This document shows positions 1-9,900 of a DNA stretch of 49,953 nucleotides, in pieces. Where the stretch lies: the NCBI GenBank assembly GCA_024282035.1, contig JAMWZR010000002.1, positions 1 to 49,953 of the forward strand, in the 5' to 3' direction. Under the pieces are notes generated by a model. It was not told where the DNA came from, did no database searches, and worked only from the letters and a program-made list of their open reading frames with translations. Position 1 is the first letter of the stretch, and each line of letters opens with the position of its first letter. Both the position numbers and the translations under genes were made by a program. Source of the DNA: Nitrosomonas sp. Its GTDB lineage: Bacteria > Pseudomonadota > Gammaproteobacteria > Burkholderiales > Nitrosomonadaceae.

Positions 1-1106
1 ACGCGTATCGGTTTTCCATCGAGATCCAAGATGGGATTGTAAGTCGCCTGGATCCAGATTTTTTTTCCATCCTTGCCGAAGCGTAAATATTCACCTGCAT
101 CGAACTGTCCATTACCGAGTTTTTGCCAGAAGGCACGATAGGCGCCGCCACGTGCTTCTTCCTTGTCAACAAAGATGCGGTGATGTTCGCCTTTGATTTC
201 TTCCAGTGTATAACCGGTCAATTTCAGGAAGTTGTCGTTGGCTTCCAGAATGTTGCCGGCCAGATCGAACTCGATGACACCCTGGGAACGCGATATGGCT
301 GCAACTTTGCCTTCATTGGCGATGGAGGCCAGTTTTGCACTGGTGATGTCGCTGGCAAATTTAATAATTTTGTAAGGCTTGCCATCGGCATTGCGTATCG
401 GTGTGTAGGTGGCTTGCAACCACACAGGTCGGCCTTGCCGGTTCATGCGCATGAATTCCCCTTGTTTGGGTTCGCCTGAGCGCAAATCTTTCCAGAAAGT
501 CAGGTAATCTTCACTCTGAACATAGGTTTCATTGCAAAATAGCCGGTGGTGTTGTCCGGTAATTTCTTGCAGGGTGTAATCGAAGGCATCCAGAAATTTC
601 TGATTGGCGGTCAGAACCTTTCCTTCGAGATCGAATTCGATTTCGGCTTGCGTGCGGTTGATGGCGATGATTTTACCATCGTCTTCGAGTGACTTCAGTT
701 TGCTTGCTGTAACGTCGCTGGCTATCAGCATGATTTTGCATGGCTTGTTCTCGGCATCGAGAATCGGGATATAGCAAGCCTGGAGATAAATATCGTGTTC
801 ATCGGCCGTAATGCGGCGAAATTCGCCATTGATATACTCATCCGCGCGCAGTTTATCCCAAAACGCCGTGTATTCTTCACTTTCCATGACGCCAGAAACA
901 CATAGCTGGGCATGATGTTTGCCGAGGAAATCTTCCAGGGTATAGCCGAATAGCGACAGGGCGCGTGTATTGGCACTGAGTACAACACCATTCAGATCGA
1001 ATTCGATCATCGCTTGATTGAGCTCGATAGCATTGTAAACACTGGTAATTTTTTGTGAATCGACCTCGGTTACGGTTTTGGTTCGGGCGGACGGTAATGC
1101 AGACAT
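1..1106 (-). CDS. Triple-PAS sensor, probable methyl-accepting chemotaxis protein (N-terminal part, runs off the window)
   Basis: The frame stays open from an ATG at 1106 to the window edge (368 codons seen); the C-terminus lies outside. An AAGGAG ribosome site sits about 10 bases upstream (about 1117-1122). Three PAS domains of one subfamily follow each other at about residues 20-135, 140-255 and 260 to the edge. Each has the pattern FDL-G--L-AN, then G-HH, then a late DGKP or DNKP-like turn, and the first two visible ends read SDVT/SDIT followed by a KL-S linker. The repeat unit, linker included, is about 120 residues. This PAS type with these linkers is common in soluble or BdlA-like chemotaxis transducers, where a coiled-coil MCP signalling domain follows; that domain is not visible here, so the MCP call is inference. 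A histidine kinase or diguanylate cyclase output remains possible. Confidence 0.75.
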   Translation of the reverse strand, partial: MSALPSARTKTVTEVDSQKITSVYNAIELNQAMIEFDLNGVVLSANTRALSLFGYTLEDFLGKHHAQLCVSGVMESEEYTAFWDKLRADEYINGEFRRITADEHDIYLQACYIPILDAENKPCKIMLIASDVTASKLKSLEDDGKIIAINRTQAEIEFDLEGKVLTANQKFLDAFDYTLQEITGQHHRLFCNETYVQSEDYLTFWKDLRSGEPKQGEFMRMNRQGRPVWLQATYTPIRNADGKPYKIIKFASDITSAKLASIANEGKVAAISRSQGVIEFDLAGNILEANDNFLKLTGYTLEEIKGEHHRIFVDKEEARGGAYRAFWQKLGNGQFDAGEYLRFGKDGKKIWIQATYNPILDLDGKPIR

Positions 1107-1296
1107 TTTGCTGAAATCTCCTTGGGGTTGTCGTGCAAAATCTGTAGCACGTTGTTCGTCTTTATTTCGGCCAAGATCGTGCAGGGTTGAGGGGAAAATT
1201 GCAGGAAATTGAAAGCTCTTTTTTTCGATTGCTTTGCCTAAAAAGAGTACAGGTATTCCGTTATGCCAAGGCGTAGGTAGAGCGATTGAGAAGAGG

Positions 1297-1331
1297 TACA
1301 TTTCAGCGACATGCATTGTCGCTGAAATGTA
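1297..1331 (-). terminator. Perfect 15-bp inverted repeat, probable transcription terminator of glgP
   Basis: Arms at 1297-1311 and 1317-1331 are perfectly complementary with a 5-base loop (1312-1316). It lies about 60 bases past the glgP stop and about 190 bases before the PAS gene start, both on the minus strand. There is no strong T-run after it on the minus strand, so it may act as an mRNA 3' end hairpin or a protein-binding palindrome rather than a classical intrinsic terminator. Confidence 0.55.
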
Positions 1332-1387
1332 TTTGTTGAGAGGTTATTGAGTTATCAGAAGAAATGCCGACTTCATCACAAGCGGTT

Positions 1388-3943
1388 TTACAACCAGACC
1401 ATGAGTCCCATTTCCAGTGGATGGCTCAGCAGCGGATGATAAGGGTGAATGCGGATGAAGTACTCCTGTTTGCCGCACAGCTCGGGAGTCAGTTTCAATT
1501 CGAAAATATGTTCGTCGGCTTCGGTATGACCGGTGAACTTGAAACGGAAATGTTGGAAATTGCACAACCGAGTCTTCTTGAATTGACGGCAGATCAACAG
1601 TTCAACAACCACATCCTCCGGTTGCAGGTGATTGAGTTTGGCAGCCACCCGGAGTTGCAGGGCCTCATCGAACTGGATACGTTCGCGTGGGGTATCCAGG
1701 CGACGTAGCGAAACTCCTTGCCAGGAGGCGCGAACGCGTGATTTCCATTGAGCAATGTGTCTGGCTTCGGCATGGTCGTTGGCCGTGTACAACTGGCTGC
1801 GCTGACTGGCGGATTGATAGAATTTCTTCACATATTCGTCCACCATGCGGGTTGCGTTGTAGCGAGGCAGTAGCGATATCATCGAGTGCTTGGCCATTTT
1901 GACCCAAGCCGGGGAATAACCCAGTTTGCCATAGTTGTAGTACAGCGGCACCACCTGATCCTGCAGAATTTCATACAGCGCGCGGCTTTCCTCGCGATCA
2001 CGCAGTGAACCTTCCATATCTTCCGGACCGGGCTTGATGGCCCAGCCATTCTTTCCATCGTAACCTTCACCCCACCAGCCGTCGAGCACGCTCAGATTGA
2101 TGGCGCCGTTGATCCCTGCTTTCATGCCTGAGGTACCACTGGCTTCCAGTGGGAAGATCGGGTTGTTGAGCCAGACATCGACACCGGCAACCAGACGGCG
2201 TGCCAATCTCAGGTCGTAGCCTTCGATCAGCAGCAGACGCCCCTCGAATTCGGGGAAATGCGCCACCTGACTGATGCGGCGAATCAGATCCTGTCCCGGT
2301 ATATCTGCTGGATGCGCCTTGCCGGCAAAGATCAGTAGTACCGGGCGGTCCTGATCCAGAATGATTTTGCGGAGCCACTCCAGGTTTTCGAATAACAGGG
2401 CGGCACGCTTGTAGGTTGCAAAACGGCGTGCAAAACCCAAAGTCAGAATATTCGGGTTGATGGGGTCGACAAATTTGAGCAAACGGTCCAGATGCGCTTC
2501 GGATCCCCGGTTTCTGGTGTTCTGTTCGGTGATGCGGGAACGGATGCCGTAAAACATCTGGGATTTCAGGGACTGGCGCACGCTCCAGAACAAGTGATCG
2601 GGGATGGCGTCGATGCGCGACCAGTAATCGAAATCGCACATCTTGCTGCGCCATTCGTGACCCAGATAGCGATCGAATAGGTCTGCCCATTCCTGCGCCA
2701 GGAAGGTGGGTACATGTACACCGTTGGTGACGTAGGCCATCGGATTTTCTTCGGGTTCGATCTGTGGCCACAGGTCACGGCAGATATTGGCCGACACGTC
2801 GCCGTGTATCTTGCTGACGCCATTGTGTGTGCGTGAGCCATGGATGGCCAGTGCCGTCATGTTGAAATCCGGACTGCCGGGGGCGTGCCCCAGTGCCATG
2901 AATGTCTCCTGCGAGATGTTCATGCTGCGATAAAAGTCCTCGAAATAGGTTTGCATCATGTCGGGGCTGAAATGATCATGTCCAGCCGGGACGGCCGTGT
3001 GCGTGGTAAACACCGTGTTGACGGCCACACTTTCGAGTGCGCTGGCAAAATCCAATCCCTGCTGGACCAAGTTGTGGATGCGCTCCAGAATCATGAACGC
3101 CGCGTGTCCCTCGTTGATATGCCAGATCGTCGGCTGGATGCCCAGTGCCTGCAGGGCGCGCACACCACCCATGCCGAGGACGATTTCCTGTTCGATCCGC
3201 ATGACCCGATCGCCACCATACAGGTTATGGGTGATGTAGCGGTCCTGCGGCGAGTTTTCCGGCAAGTCGGTATCGAGCAGATACAGCACCACATGACCAA
3301 TCCTGGCTTGCCAGATTCTGGCGATTACATTGCGTTGCGGCAGGGCAACCTGAATCTGCATGCTACTGCCATCTGCATGCAGTACCGGTGTCACCGGCAA
3401 ATCCTCGAAATCCGATACGGTGTAGGTAACCTGCTGGTTTCCCTGACTGTCAATGGTTTGCGAAAAGTAGCCCTGGCGATACAACAAACCGATGGCTACG
3501 AACGGCAAGCGCAGGTCGCTGGCGGCTTTGCAGTGATCGCCCGCAAGAATGCCGAGGCCGCCGGAATAAATGGGGAGGCTTTCGTGAAAGCCGAATTCAA
3601 AACAGAAATAGGCCACCTGATCGGTTGCGGTCAATCCCGAGTCATCGCCGCTGCTTGCCGATGCTTCATGATAGGAGTCATAGGTCGACAGGATACTGTT
3701 GTAGGTGGCGAGAAAAACCCTGTCTTCGGTGGCTTTCAACAGGACCGATTCATCGACACGCTTCAGGAAGGCTTTTGGATTGTGTCCCACTGCTTCCCAT
3801 AAATGAGGATCGAGCCGGGAGAACAGCGTCCGTGTTGCGCGATCCCAGCTATACCACAGATTGTTGGCCAGTTCTTCCAGGCGTTTGAGGCGTGGCGGGA
3901 TCTTGGGATTGACGGTAATGGTGAAAGCTGTACGCGAAAACAT
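1388..3943 (-). CDS. glgP: Alpha-glucan (glycogen/maltodextrin) phosphorylase, DUF3417-containing type
   Basis: This 851-residue enzyme would release glucose-1-phosphate from alpha-1,4-glucans in the cytoplasm using pyridoxal phosphate. The N-terminal 120 or so residues match the DUF3417 extension found in the archaeal/bacterial short alpha-glucan phosphorylase branch (KRLEELANNLWYSWD). The GT35 core follows. The PLP-binding lysine is K608 in EASGTSGMKAGINGA, and GGLGILAGDH is the usual substrate-site loop. The start has a good AAGGAG site about 10 bases upstream. It lies 90 bp downstream of glucokinase on the same strand, so the pair could channel storage glucan and free glucose into glucose phosphates. 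No glycogen synthase or branching enzyme is in the window. Confidence 0.93.
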   Translation of the reverse strand: MFSRTAFTITVNPKIPPRLKRLEELANNLWYSWDRATRTLFSRLDPHLWEAVGHNPKAFLKRVDESVLLKATEDRVFLATYNSILSTYDSYHEASASSGDDSGLTATDQVAYFCFEFGFHESLPIYSGGLGILAGDHCKAASDLRLPFVAIGLLYRQGYFSQTIDSQGNQQVTYTVSDFEDLPVTPVLHADGSSMQIQVALPQRNVIARIWQARIGHVVLYLLDTDLPENSPQDRYITHNLYGGDRVMRIEQEIVLGMGGVRALQALGIQPTIWHINEGHAAFMILERIHNLVQQGLDFASALESVAVNTVFTTHTAVPAGHDHFSPDMMQTYFEDFYRSMNISQETFMALGHAPGSPDFNMTALAIHGSRTHNGVSKIHGDVSANICRDLWPQIEPEENPMAYVTNGVHVPTFLAQEWADLFDRYLGHEWRSKMCDFDYWSRIDAIPDHLFWSVRQSLKSQMFYGIRSRITEQNTRNRGSEAHLDRLLKFVDPINPNILTLGFARRFATYKRAALLFENLEWLRKIILDQDRPVLLIFAGKAHPADIPGQDLIRRISQVAHFPEFEGRLLLIEGYDLRLARRLVAGVDVWLNNPIFPLEASGTSGMKAGINGAINLSVLDGWWGEGYDGKNGWAIKPGPEDMEGSLRDREESRALYEILQDQVVPLYYNYGKLGYSPAWVKMAKHSMISLLPRYNATRMVDEYVKKFYQSASQRSQLYTANDHAEARHIAQWKSRVRASWQGVSLRRLDTPRERIQFDEALQLRVAAKLNHLQPEDVVVELLICRQFKKTRLCNFQHFRFKFTGHTEADEHIFELKLTPELCGKQEYFIRIHPYHPLLSHPLEMGLMVWL

Positions 3944-4033
3944 GCCGGTTCTCCTTGCTGGAAATGATCAGATGTACGGGATTTCGTCTATGCGCTGGTT
4001 ATATTCGCATTGAACGTTGAAATTGCCAAATTT

Positions 4034-5029
4034 TCAATGTGTGAGCAGGCGCTGCGCTTCCCGCCTGGCGCCAAGCAGGCCAATCTGTGGATTGGTAATC
4101 ACATGCACCGGGATTTCCTGCATCAGTGCAGAAAACCGGCCTTTGTCGCAAAATGCCTGCATGAATCCGCCGCTGCGTAGTGTCGGGATGATCCTGGGTG
4201 CGATACCACCGGCAAGATAGACTCCGCCGCGACATAATCCAGTCAGTGCGAGATTGCCGGCGTAGGCACCATATATTTCCGCAAACAAACGCAGGGATTT
4301 GATGGCTAGCGGGTGCTGGTGTGTTTGCGCCAGTGTGGTGATGGTTGCACCGCTGTCTTCCTTGAGTGCGGGGGATGGCGTGCCGGATAGCGTTTTCTGC
4401 CGGGATTGCAGGAAATTATAGATCTGCGTCAACCCTGGACCGGACAAGACACGCTCCACCGATACGTGACCGAATTGTTGCTGCAATACATGCCACAAAT
4501 CGATTTCCTGAAGATTGCGCGGCGCAAAATCGACATGACCTGCTTCGGTGGCGATGGCCAGATCCTGCATGCCGTCGGACACGAGCCAGGCAACGCCCAT
4601 GCCGGTACCGGCGCCCAGGACGACACGCGTTGCCTGGGCATGGGGTTGTCCGATTTGCAATATTTCCTGGTCTTCTGCTGGCAAAGCCGCGATGCCCAGC
4701 GCGGCAGCTTCGAAGTCATTGACGAGTTTGACCCGGGGAATGGAAAACTGGGTGCTAAGTTCGTTGCTGTCAAGTTGCCAGCTTAAATTCGTTAATTGCA
4801 CGCGTTGCGCAACGATGGGTCCTGCTACGGCAAAACAGGCAGTTTGTGGTGGGCAATCGGTTCCGACCTGTTGCAGGAAATCGCCGAGTACATCGGAAAA
4901 AGAGACATAAGCCGTGCTGTCATAGCGTTTGGTCAGCAGTTCCCGAATGTTGCCCGTTTCGATCTGGGCCATTTGTAGAAGTGTCTTGGTGCCGCCGATA
5001 TCGCCATAGAGAAAATACTCGTTCAACAA
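4034..5029 (-). CDS. glk: Glucokinase
   Basis: Glk-family (PF02685) ATP:glucose 6-phosphotransferase, 331 residues, close to the usual 320-330. Seen motifs: the phosphate-binding GDIGGTKTLLQ near residue 9, the substrate/catalytic LVNDFEAAALG, the GAGTGMG adenosine loop, and EAGHVDFAP. No ATG is available: an in-frame TGA lies at 5054-5056 and the first plausible starts are two consecutive TTG codons (5029 and 5026). A G-rich AGGGGGG site at about 5038-5044 has correct spacing, so a TTG start is likely. It is the upstream gene of a probable glk-glgP operon. The divergent promoter region is shared with the HerA-like ATPase gene. Confidence 0.92.
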   Translation of the reverse strand: MLNEYFLYGDIGGTKTLLQMAQIETGNIRELLTKRYDSTAYVSFSDVLGDFLQQVGTDCPPQTACFAVAGPIVAQRVQLTNLSWQLDSNELSTQFSIPRVKLVNDFEAAALGIAALPAEDQEILQIGQPHAQATRVVLGAGTGMGVAWLVSDGMQDLAIATEAGHVDFAPRNLQEIDLWHVLQQQFGHVSVERVLSGPGLTQIYNFLQSRQKTLSGTPSPALKEDSGATITTLAQTHQHPLAIKSLRLFAEIYGAYAGNLALTGLCRGGVYLAGGIAPRIIPTLRSGGFMQAFCDKGRFSALMQEIPVHVITNPQIGLLGARREAQRLLTH

Positions 5030-5127
5030 ACGTCCAGCCCCCCTATTCGTTAGTCAAAACCGCGTTCCTGCGTGATGGAATTGCTGCCAGCGACATAGTA
5101 TACATCGACTGTAACCCTGTTTCCGGT

Positions 5128-5156
5128 TTGACATATCCGGGCACATTCAGTACATT
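5128..5156 (+). promoter_or_regulatory. Sigma-70 promoter for the HerA-like ATPase gene
   Basis: TTGACA at 5128-5133, a 17-bp spacer, and TACATT at 5151-5156 (six and five matches to consensus). The predicted start of transcription is about 55 bases before the ATG at 5218. The region is the divergent gap between glk and the ATPase gene. Confidence 0.65.
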
Positions 5157-5217
5157 TTTTAGTAGATTATTAAACCCAACCTAAAATCGGAACGGTCATT
5201 TTGAGCGACACAACGCA

Positions 5218-6753
5218 ATGGATACACTGATTATTGCAAAGACGCAACATACCGAACAGGGCATATTGCCTGCGATGGCGACACGGCATGGCTGTATCAC
5301 CGGTGCAACCGGAACCGGCAAGACAGTGACCCTGCAGAAACTGGCAGAGGGATTTTCTGGCATGGGGGTGCCGGTTTTCATGGCTGATGTCAAAGGCGAT
5401 CTGACCGGAATCAGCAAGCCTGGATCGGCAAGCGGCAAGGTACAGGCGCGATTGCAGCAACTGGGCATGGAACAGCCGGACTGGCAGGGCTTCCCGGTGA
5501 CGTTATGGGACGTATTTCAGCAAGACGGCCATCCCCTGCGGGCCACGATGTCCGATATGGGGCCGCTGTTGCTGGCGCGCTTGCTGAATCTGAATGAAAC
5601 CCAGGAAGGCGTGCTGTCACTGGTATTCAAAGTGGCCGACGACCATGGTTTGCTGCTGCTGGATCTGAAGGATCTGCGCGCATTGTTGCAGTACGTCGGA
5701 GACAATGCGGAACAATTCAGAACCCGCTATGGCAATGTATCCTCTGCCTCCATCGGTGCAATCCAAAGGAGTTTGCTGCAGATCGAAAAACAGGGTGGAG
5801 ACAAATTTTTCGGCGAACCGATGCTGAATATCGAAGATCTGATGCAGACCGTCGACGGCAAAGGGGTAATCAATATTCTGGCGGCCGACAAGCTGCTCAA
5901 TTCTCCGCGGTTGTACAGCACCTATCTGCTTTGGATGTTGTCGGAACTCTATGAAAACCTGCCCGAGGTGGGTGATCGCGACAAGCCCAAGCTGGTTTTT
6001 TTCTTTGATGAAGCGCATCTGCTGTTCAGCATGGCTTCGCCTGCCTTACTGGAAAAAATCGAACAGGTGGTGCGTTTGATTCGCTCGAAAGGAGTGGGGG
6101 TCTATTTCGTTTCGCAAAATCCATTCGATATTCCCGAGAAAGTACTGACCCAACTGGGTAATCGCGTGCAGCACGCGTTGCGAGCCTTCACGCCACGCGA
6201 TCAGAAAGCAGTCCACACCATTGCGGAAACCATGCGACCCAATCCAAAGCTGAACATCAAACAGGCCATACTCGAATTGTCGGTTGGCGAAGCACTGGTT
6301 TCCTTTCTTGATGTCCAAGGTTCGCCCGGCATTACCGAACGAACTTGGATCTTGCCTCCGCTTAGCCAGATCGGGCCGATAACCCGGGACGAGCGGCAGC
6401 AATTGCTGGAGACGTCGCTGGTGGCGGGCGTCTATGAACAGGAAATCGATCGCGAGAGCGCTTTCGAAATGCTACAGGCGCGAGCAGGCAGCCGGATGGA
6501 TACTGTTGCCACTCCAGAGCAGACTGTTGAAAAAACAAACAATTCCGGACAGAGTGGCTTGTTGGATAGCTTGGGGAATCTCGGAGGTCTGGGCGATCTG
6601 CTGACGGACAAGCCCAACAGGCGAGGTGGAGCGCGACGCGAAAGCGTGGTGGAAGCGTTTGCCAAAAGTGCCGCACGCTCGGTCGGCTCATCACTGGCGC
6701 GCGAAATCACGCGTGGCTTGCTGGGGTCGTTGTTGGGACAGAAACGACGCTGA
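5218..6753 (+). CDS. HerA/FtsK-like ATPase of the DUF853 family (YjgR-like)
   Basis: The 511-residue protein has a Walker A GATGTGKT at residues 29-36 and a Walker B FFFDEAH with the D264/E265 pair. A strand [12 protein letters not shown] follows the P-loop, as in DUF853/YjgR proteins, and the late segment [16 protein letters not shown] matches the family arginine/sensor region. The C-terminal 90 residues are low-complexity (Gly/Leu-rich) and end in an amphipathic helix with many arginines, also usual for the family. These proteins are related to the HerA DNA translocases but their role is not established. No NurA partner is adjacent, so a role in end resection is not supported. A strong promoter lies just upstream and it appears monocistronic. 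The ribosome site before the ATG is weak. Confidence 0.85.
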   Translation: MDTLIIAKTQHTEQGILPAMATRHGCITGATGTGKTVTLQKLAEGFSGMGVPVFMADVKGDLTGISKPGSASGKVQARLQQLGMEQPDWQGFPVTLWDVFQQDGHPLRATMSDMGPLLLARLLNLNETQEGVLSLVFKVADDHGLLLLDLKDLRALLQYVGDNAEQFRTRYGNVSSASIGAIQRSLLQIEKQGGDKFFGEPMLNIEDLMQTVDGKGVINILAADKLLNSPRLYSTYLLWMLSELYENLPEVGDRDKPKLVFFFDEAHLLFSMASPALLEKIEQVVRLIRSKGVGVYFVSQNPFDIPEKVLTQLGNRVQHALRAFTPRDQKAVHTIAETMRPNPKLNIKQAILELSVGEALVSFLDVQGSPGITERTWILPPLSQIGPITRDERQQLLETSLVAGVYEQEIDRESAFEMLQARAGSRMDTVATPEQTVEKTNNSGQSGLLDSLGNLGGLGDLLTDKPNRRGGARRESVVEAFAKSAARSVGSSLAREITRGLLGSLLGQKRR

Positions 6754-6928
6754 TACGCGATGCAGTGATGGGCCGGTCAGAGGCAATGCGATGCCGGATG
6801 GCACGTAGCGTGACAACGCACTGGTGTTCCTCGGCATAATCCTGGCACTTGCCGGAAAAATGGAACCAAGGATTGACGGATACAGACGGATACTGATTTT
6901 TTATTCCTCAAATCACTGAAAAATATCC

Positions 6929-9900
6929 ATGCACGATATGTCCTTCTATCAGCAGTTATTTGAGGCCAGTCCCCATCCCTATTTGATTTTAGGAGTGGAC
7001 GACCGTTTTACCATCTTGGCGGTCAATGAACGTTATCTTCAGGTTACGGGTACACAACGTGCAAACATTGTCGGCCGTGGTTTGTTTGAAGTGTTTCCAG
7101 ACGACCCGAAAGATCCACAGAGCACCAGTGTCAGTGATCTGCGTGCATCGCTTCGCCGCGTCAGCAGCAGCAGGCAAGCCGATGTGATGAGTGTGCAACA
7201 GTACGATATTCCTGATCCGGATGGTGGTGCCGATTTCCTGCGCAAATACTGGAGTCCGGTCAATACGCCGATGCTGGATGCGCAAGGCAACCTGACCTGC
7301 ATCATTCATTATGCCGAGGATGTGACCGAATTCATCCTCAGTCGCGAGCAGTCACATCAGGGTAATCAAGATAAACAGGCCCGGCTGCATACCGTGTCTG
7401 CAAGGGCGGAACGCATCCAAGCCGAGATCATGCATCGCACTGCGGAAGTCAAGACAGCCAACCGCGTCCTGAAAGAAGACATGCAGGAATTGTCGCGCCT
7501 CAATCTGCATTTGACCGAGTTGGATCAGCTCAAATCAAAATTTTTTGCCAATATCAGTCACGAATTGCGGACACCTTTGACATTGATTCTGGCACCTCTG
7601 GAGAAAAGATTGCAGCAACTCTCAGGAGATGATCAGGCCGTTGCGGAACGGCGTGAGGTCGAGCTGATGCTGCGCAATGCCCGGTTGATTTATCGGCACG
7701 TCACCGACCTGCTGGAAGTGGCCAAACTCGAGGCCGGTCGCGTCAAGCCACATTGGGCCCGGTTCGATCTGGCGAAACTGGTGCGCACCACAGCCAGTCA
7801 TTTTGAATCGCTGGTCAGTGATCGCCAGATTGTCTACGAAATCAGCGCAAACACGACGGTGATGATCGAAAGCGATAGCGAGAGACTGCAACGCGTGTTA
7901 CTGAATTTGCTGTCCAATGCCTTCAAGTTCACACTCTGTGGCGGCCACATTACCGTTTGCCTGGTGTCAGAGAATGACCAAGCTCGATTGATGGTGCAGG
8001 ATGACGGACCTGGCATTCCCGCAGAATGGCGGGAACATATTTTTGAACCTTTCATGCAGGTCGAGGGGGCAAACGAGCATCATCAGAAGGGAACCGGTCT
8101 GGGACTGGCCATCGTCAAGGAGTTTGTCGAACTGCTTGGTGGCCAAATCGAATTGCGGGAGTCACCCCAAGGGGGAGCATCATTCGACATCGAATTGCCA
8201 CTCAAGGCGCCTGCCGGTACGGTTTTACTGGATACCCCATCTGCGCTGGATGCCATTTTGTTGCATGAAGCCATCGATGAACTGAAACTACAAGAAACTG
8301 CAGTGGTAAAACCGGTATTACCCGCGACTGATGCGTTGCCGCGGGTACTGGTGGTGGAAGACAATGCCGATCTGAACCAGTTCATTTGTGAGGTATTGCA
8401 GCCGCATTATCATGTCATGTCGGCCCGGGATGGCCGGCAGGGGCTGGAACAGGCGCTCGCCGTCACACCCGATTTGATCCTGACTGACATCATGATGCCG
8501 TACATGAGTGGCGATGAAATGGTGCGGGTTATCCGGCAGCAAGCAGAATTGTCGGATGTGCCGATCGTTGTGATGACGGCCAAGACCGACGATGAGCAGC
8601 GCATCGAATTGCTCCGAAGCAGCGTTCAGGATTACCTCAGTAAACCCTTTGTCGTGCCAGAGTTGCTGATGCGGGTGGACCGGTTGATCGCCCAACGCCA
8701 GCGTATCAGGGAACAATTGTTCGAGAGCGAAATGCGCTTTCAGGCCACATTCGAGCAAGCGGCCGTGGGTATTGCCATCAAGTCACCGGAAGGGCACTGG
8801 ATGAAGGTGAATCGCAAATTGTGCGAAATCGTCGGGTATAGCGCAGAGGAATTGACCGGCTTGAATTTCCAGAATCTGACACATCCCGATGATCTGGGCA
8901 TCGAACTGGAACAAATCAAGGAAATACTGGCTGGTACGAGGACGTCCTATGCACTGGAAAAACGCTATTACCGCAAGAACGGGAGCTGGATCTGGATCAA
9001 TCTGACAGCTTCCTTGGTGCGGAAGACCGATCAAACACCAAATTATTTCATTGTCATTATCGAAGACATTCAGGACCGCAAGGAGATCGAGGCTGAGTTC
9101 AAGGAAGCCAAGCGTATTGCGTATCTGGGGCATTGGAGATGGGATTTGCGCACGAATGTTCATACCTGGTCCGAGGAGGTGTATCGCATTTTCGGTCGGG
9201 ATTTGCAGTTGCCACCGGCAAGCTATGAAGAAGTGCAGCAGTATTATACCCCTGCCAGTTGGCAGCATCTTGCGGTGGAAGTCGAAAACTGTCTCACACG
9301 GGGAGTGGCGCTACAGTTTGACGCCGAATGTATCCGCTCAAACGGTGAGCATCGCTGGATTACGGTGCGCGGAGAAGCCGAGCGGGATGCCGCAGAGCAT
9401 ATCGTGGGATTGCATGGCACGATACAGGACATCACCGGACGCAAACGGGCGGAGATGGCTTTGCAGGAGAGCCGGGAGCAGCTCAAGTTGTTTATTGAGT
9501 ATGCTCCCGTCGCTCTGGCCATGTTTGACCGTGAAATGCGCTATCTGGCACTGAGTCAGCGCTGGCGTAGAGATTTCCAGCTGGGTGATGGGGAAGTGTT
9601 GGGTTTGTCGCATTACACTATCTTTCCGGAAATCGGCGAAGCCTGGAAGGATATCCATCGTCGTGGTCTGGCAGGCGAGATCATACGGGCCGAAGAAGAT
9701 CTTTTTGAACGTGCCGATGGGCATTCATACTGGTTGCGCTGGGAAGTGCGGCCTTGGTACCAGGCTGAAGGCAGTGTGGGTGGCATCGTCATTTTTAGCG
9801 AAGACATCACGGTGAAAAAGGAAGCTGAAGTCGCCATGCGACAGTTCAATGCGACGCTGGAGCAGCGCATTGTCGAGCGCACTGCCGAACTCAGTGCGCT

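Noticed and set aside
2840-3802. 320-codon open frame on the plus strand inside glgP
   Set aside because: It is the antisense shadow of a well-supported gene: no ribosome site, no recognisable domain, and the open frame is explained by codon bias of the true gene.
5218-6753. HerA-NurA end-resection or defence module
   Set aside because: DUF853-type ATPase without a NurA or Sir2/nuclease partner next to it; the neighbours are glucokinase and a sensor kinase.
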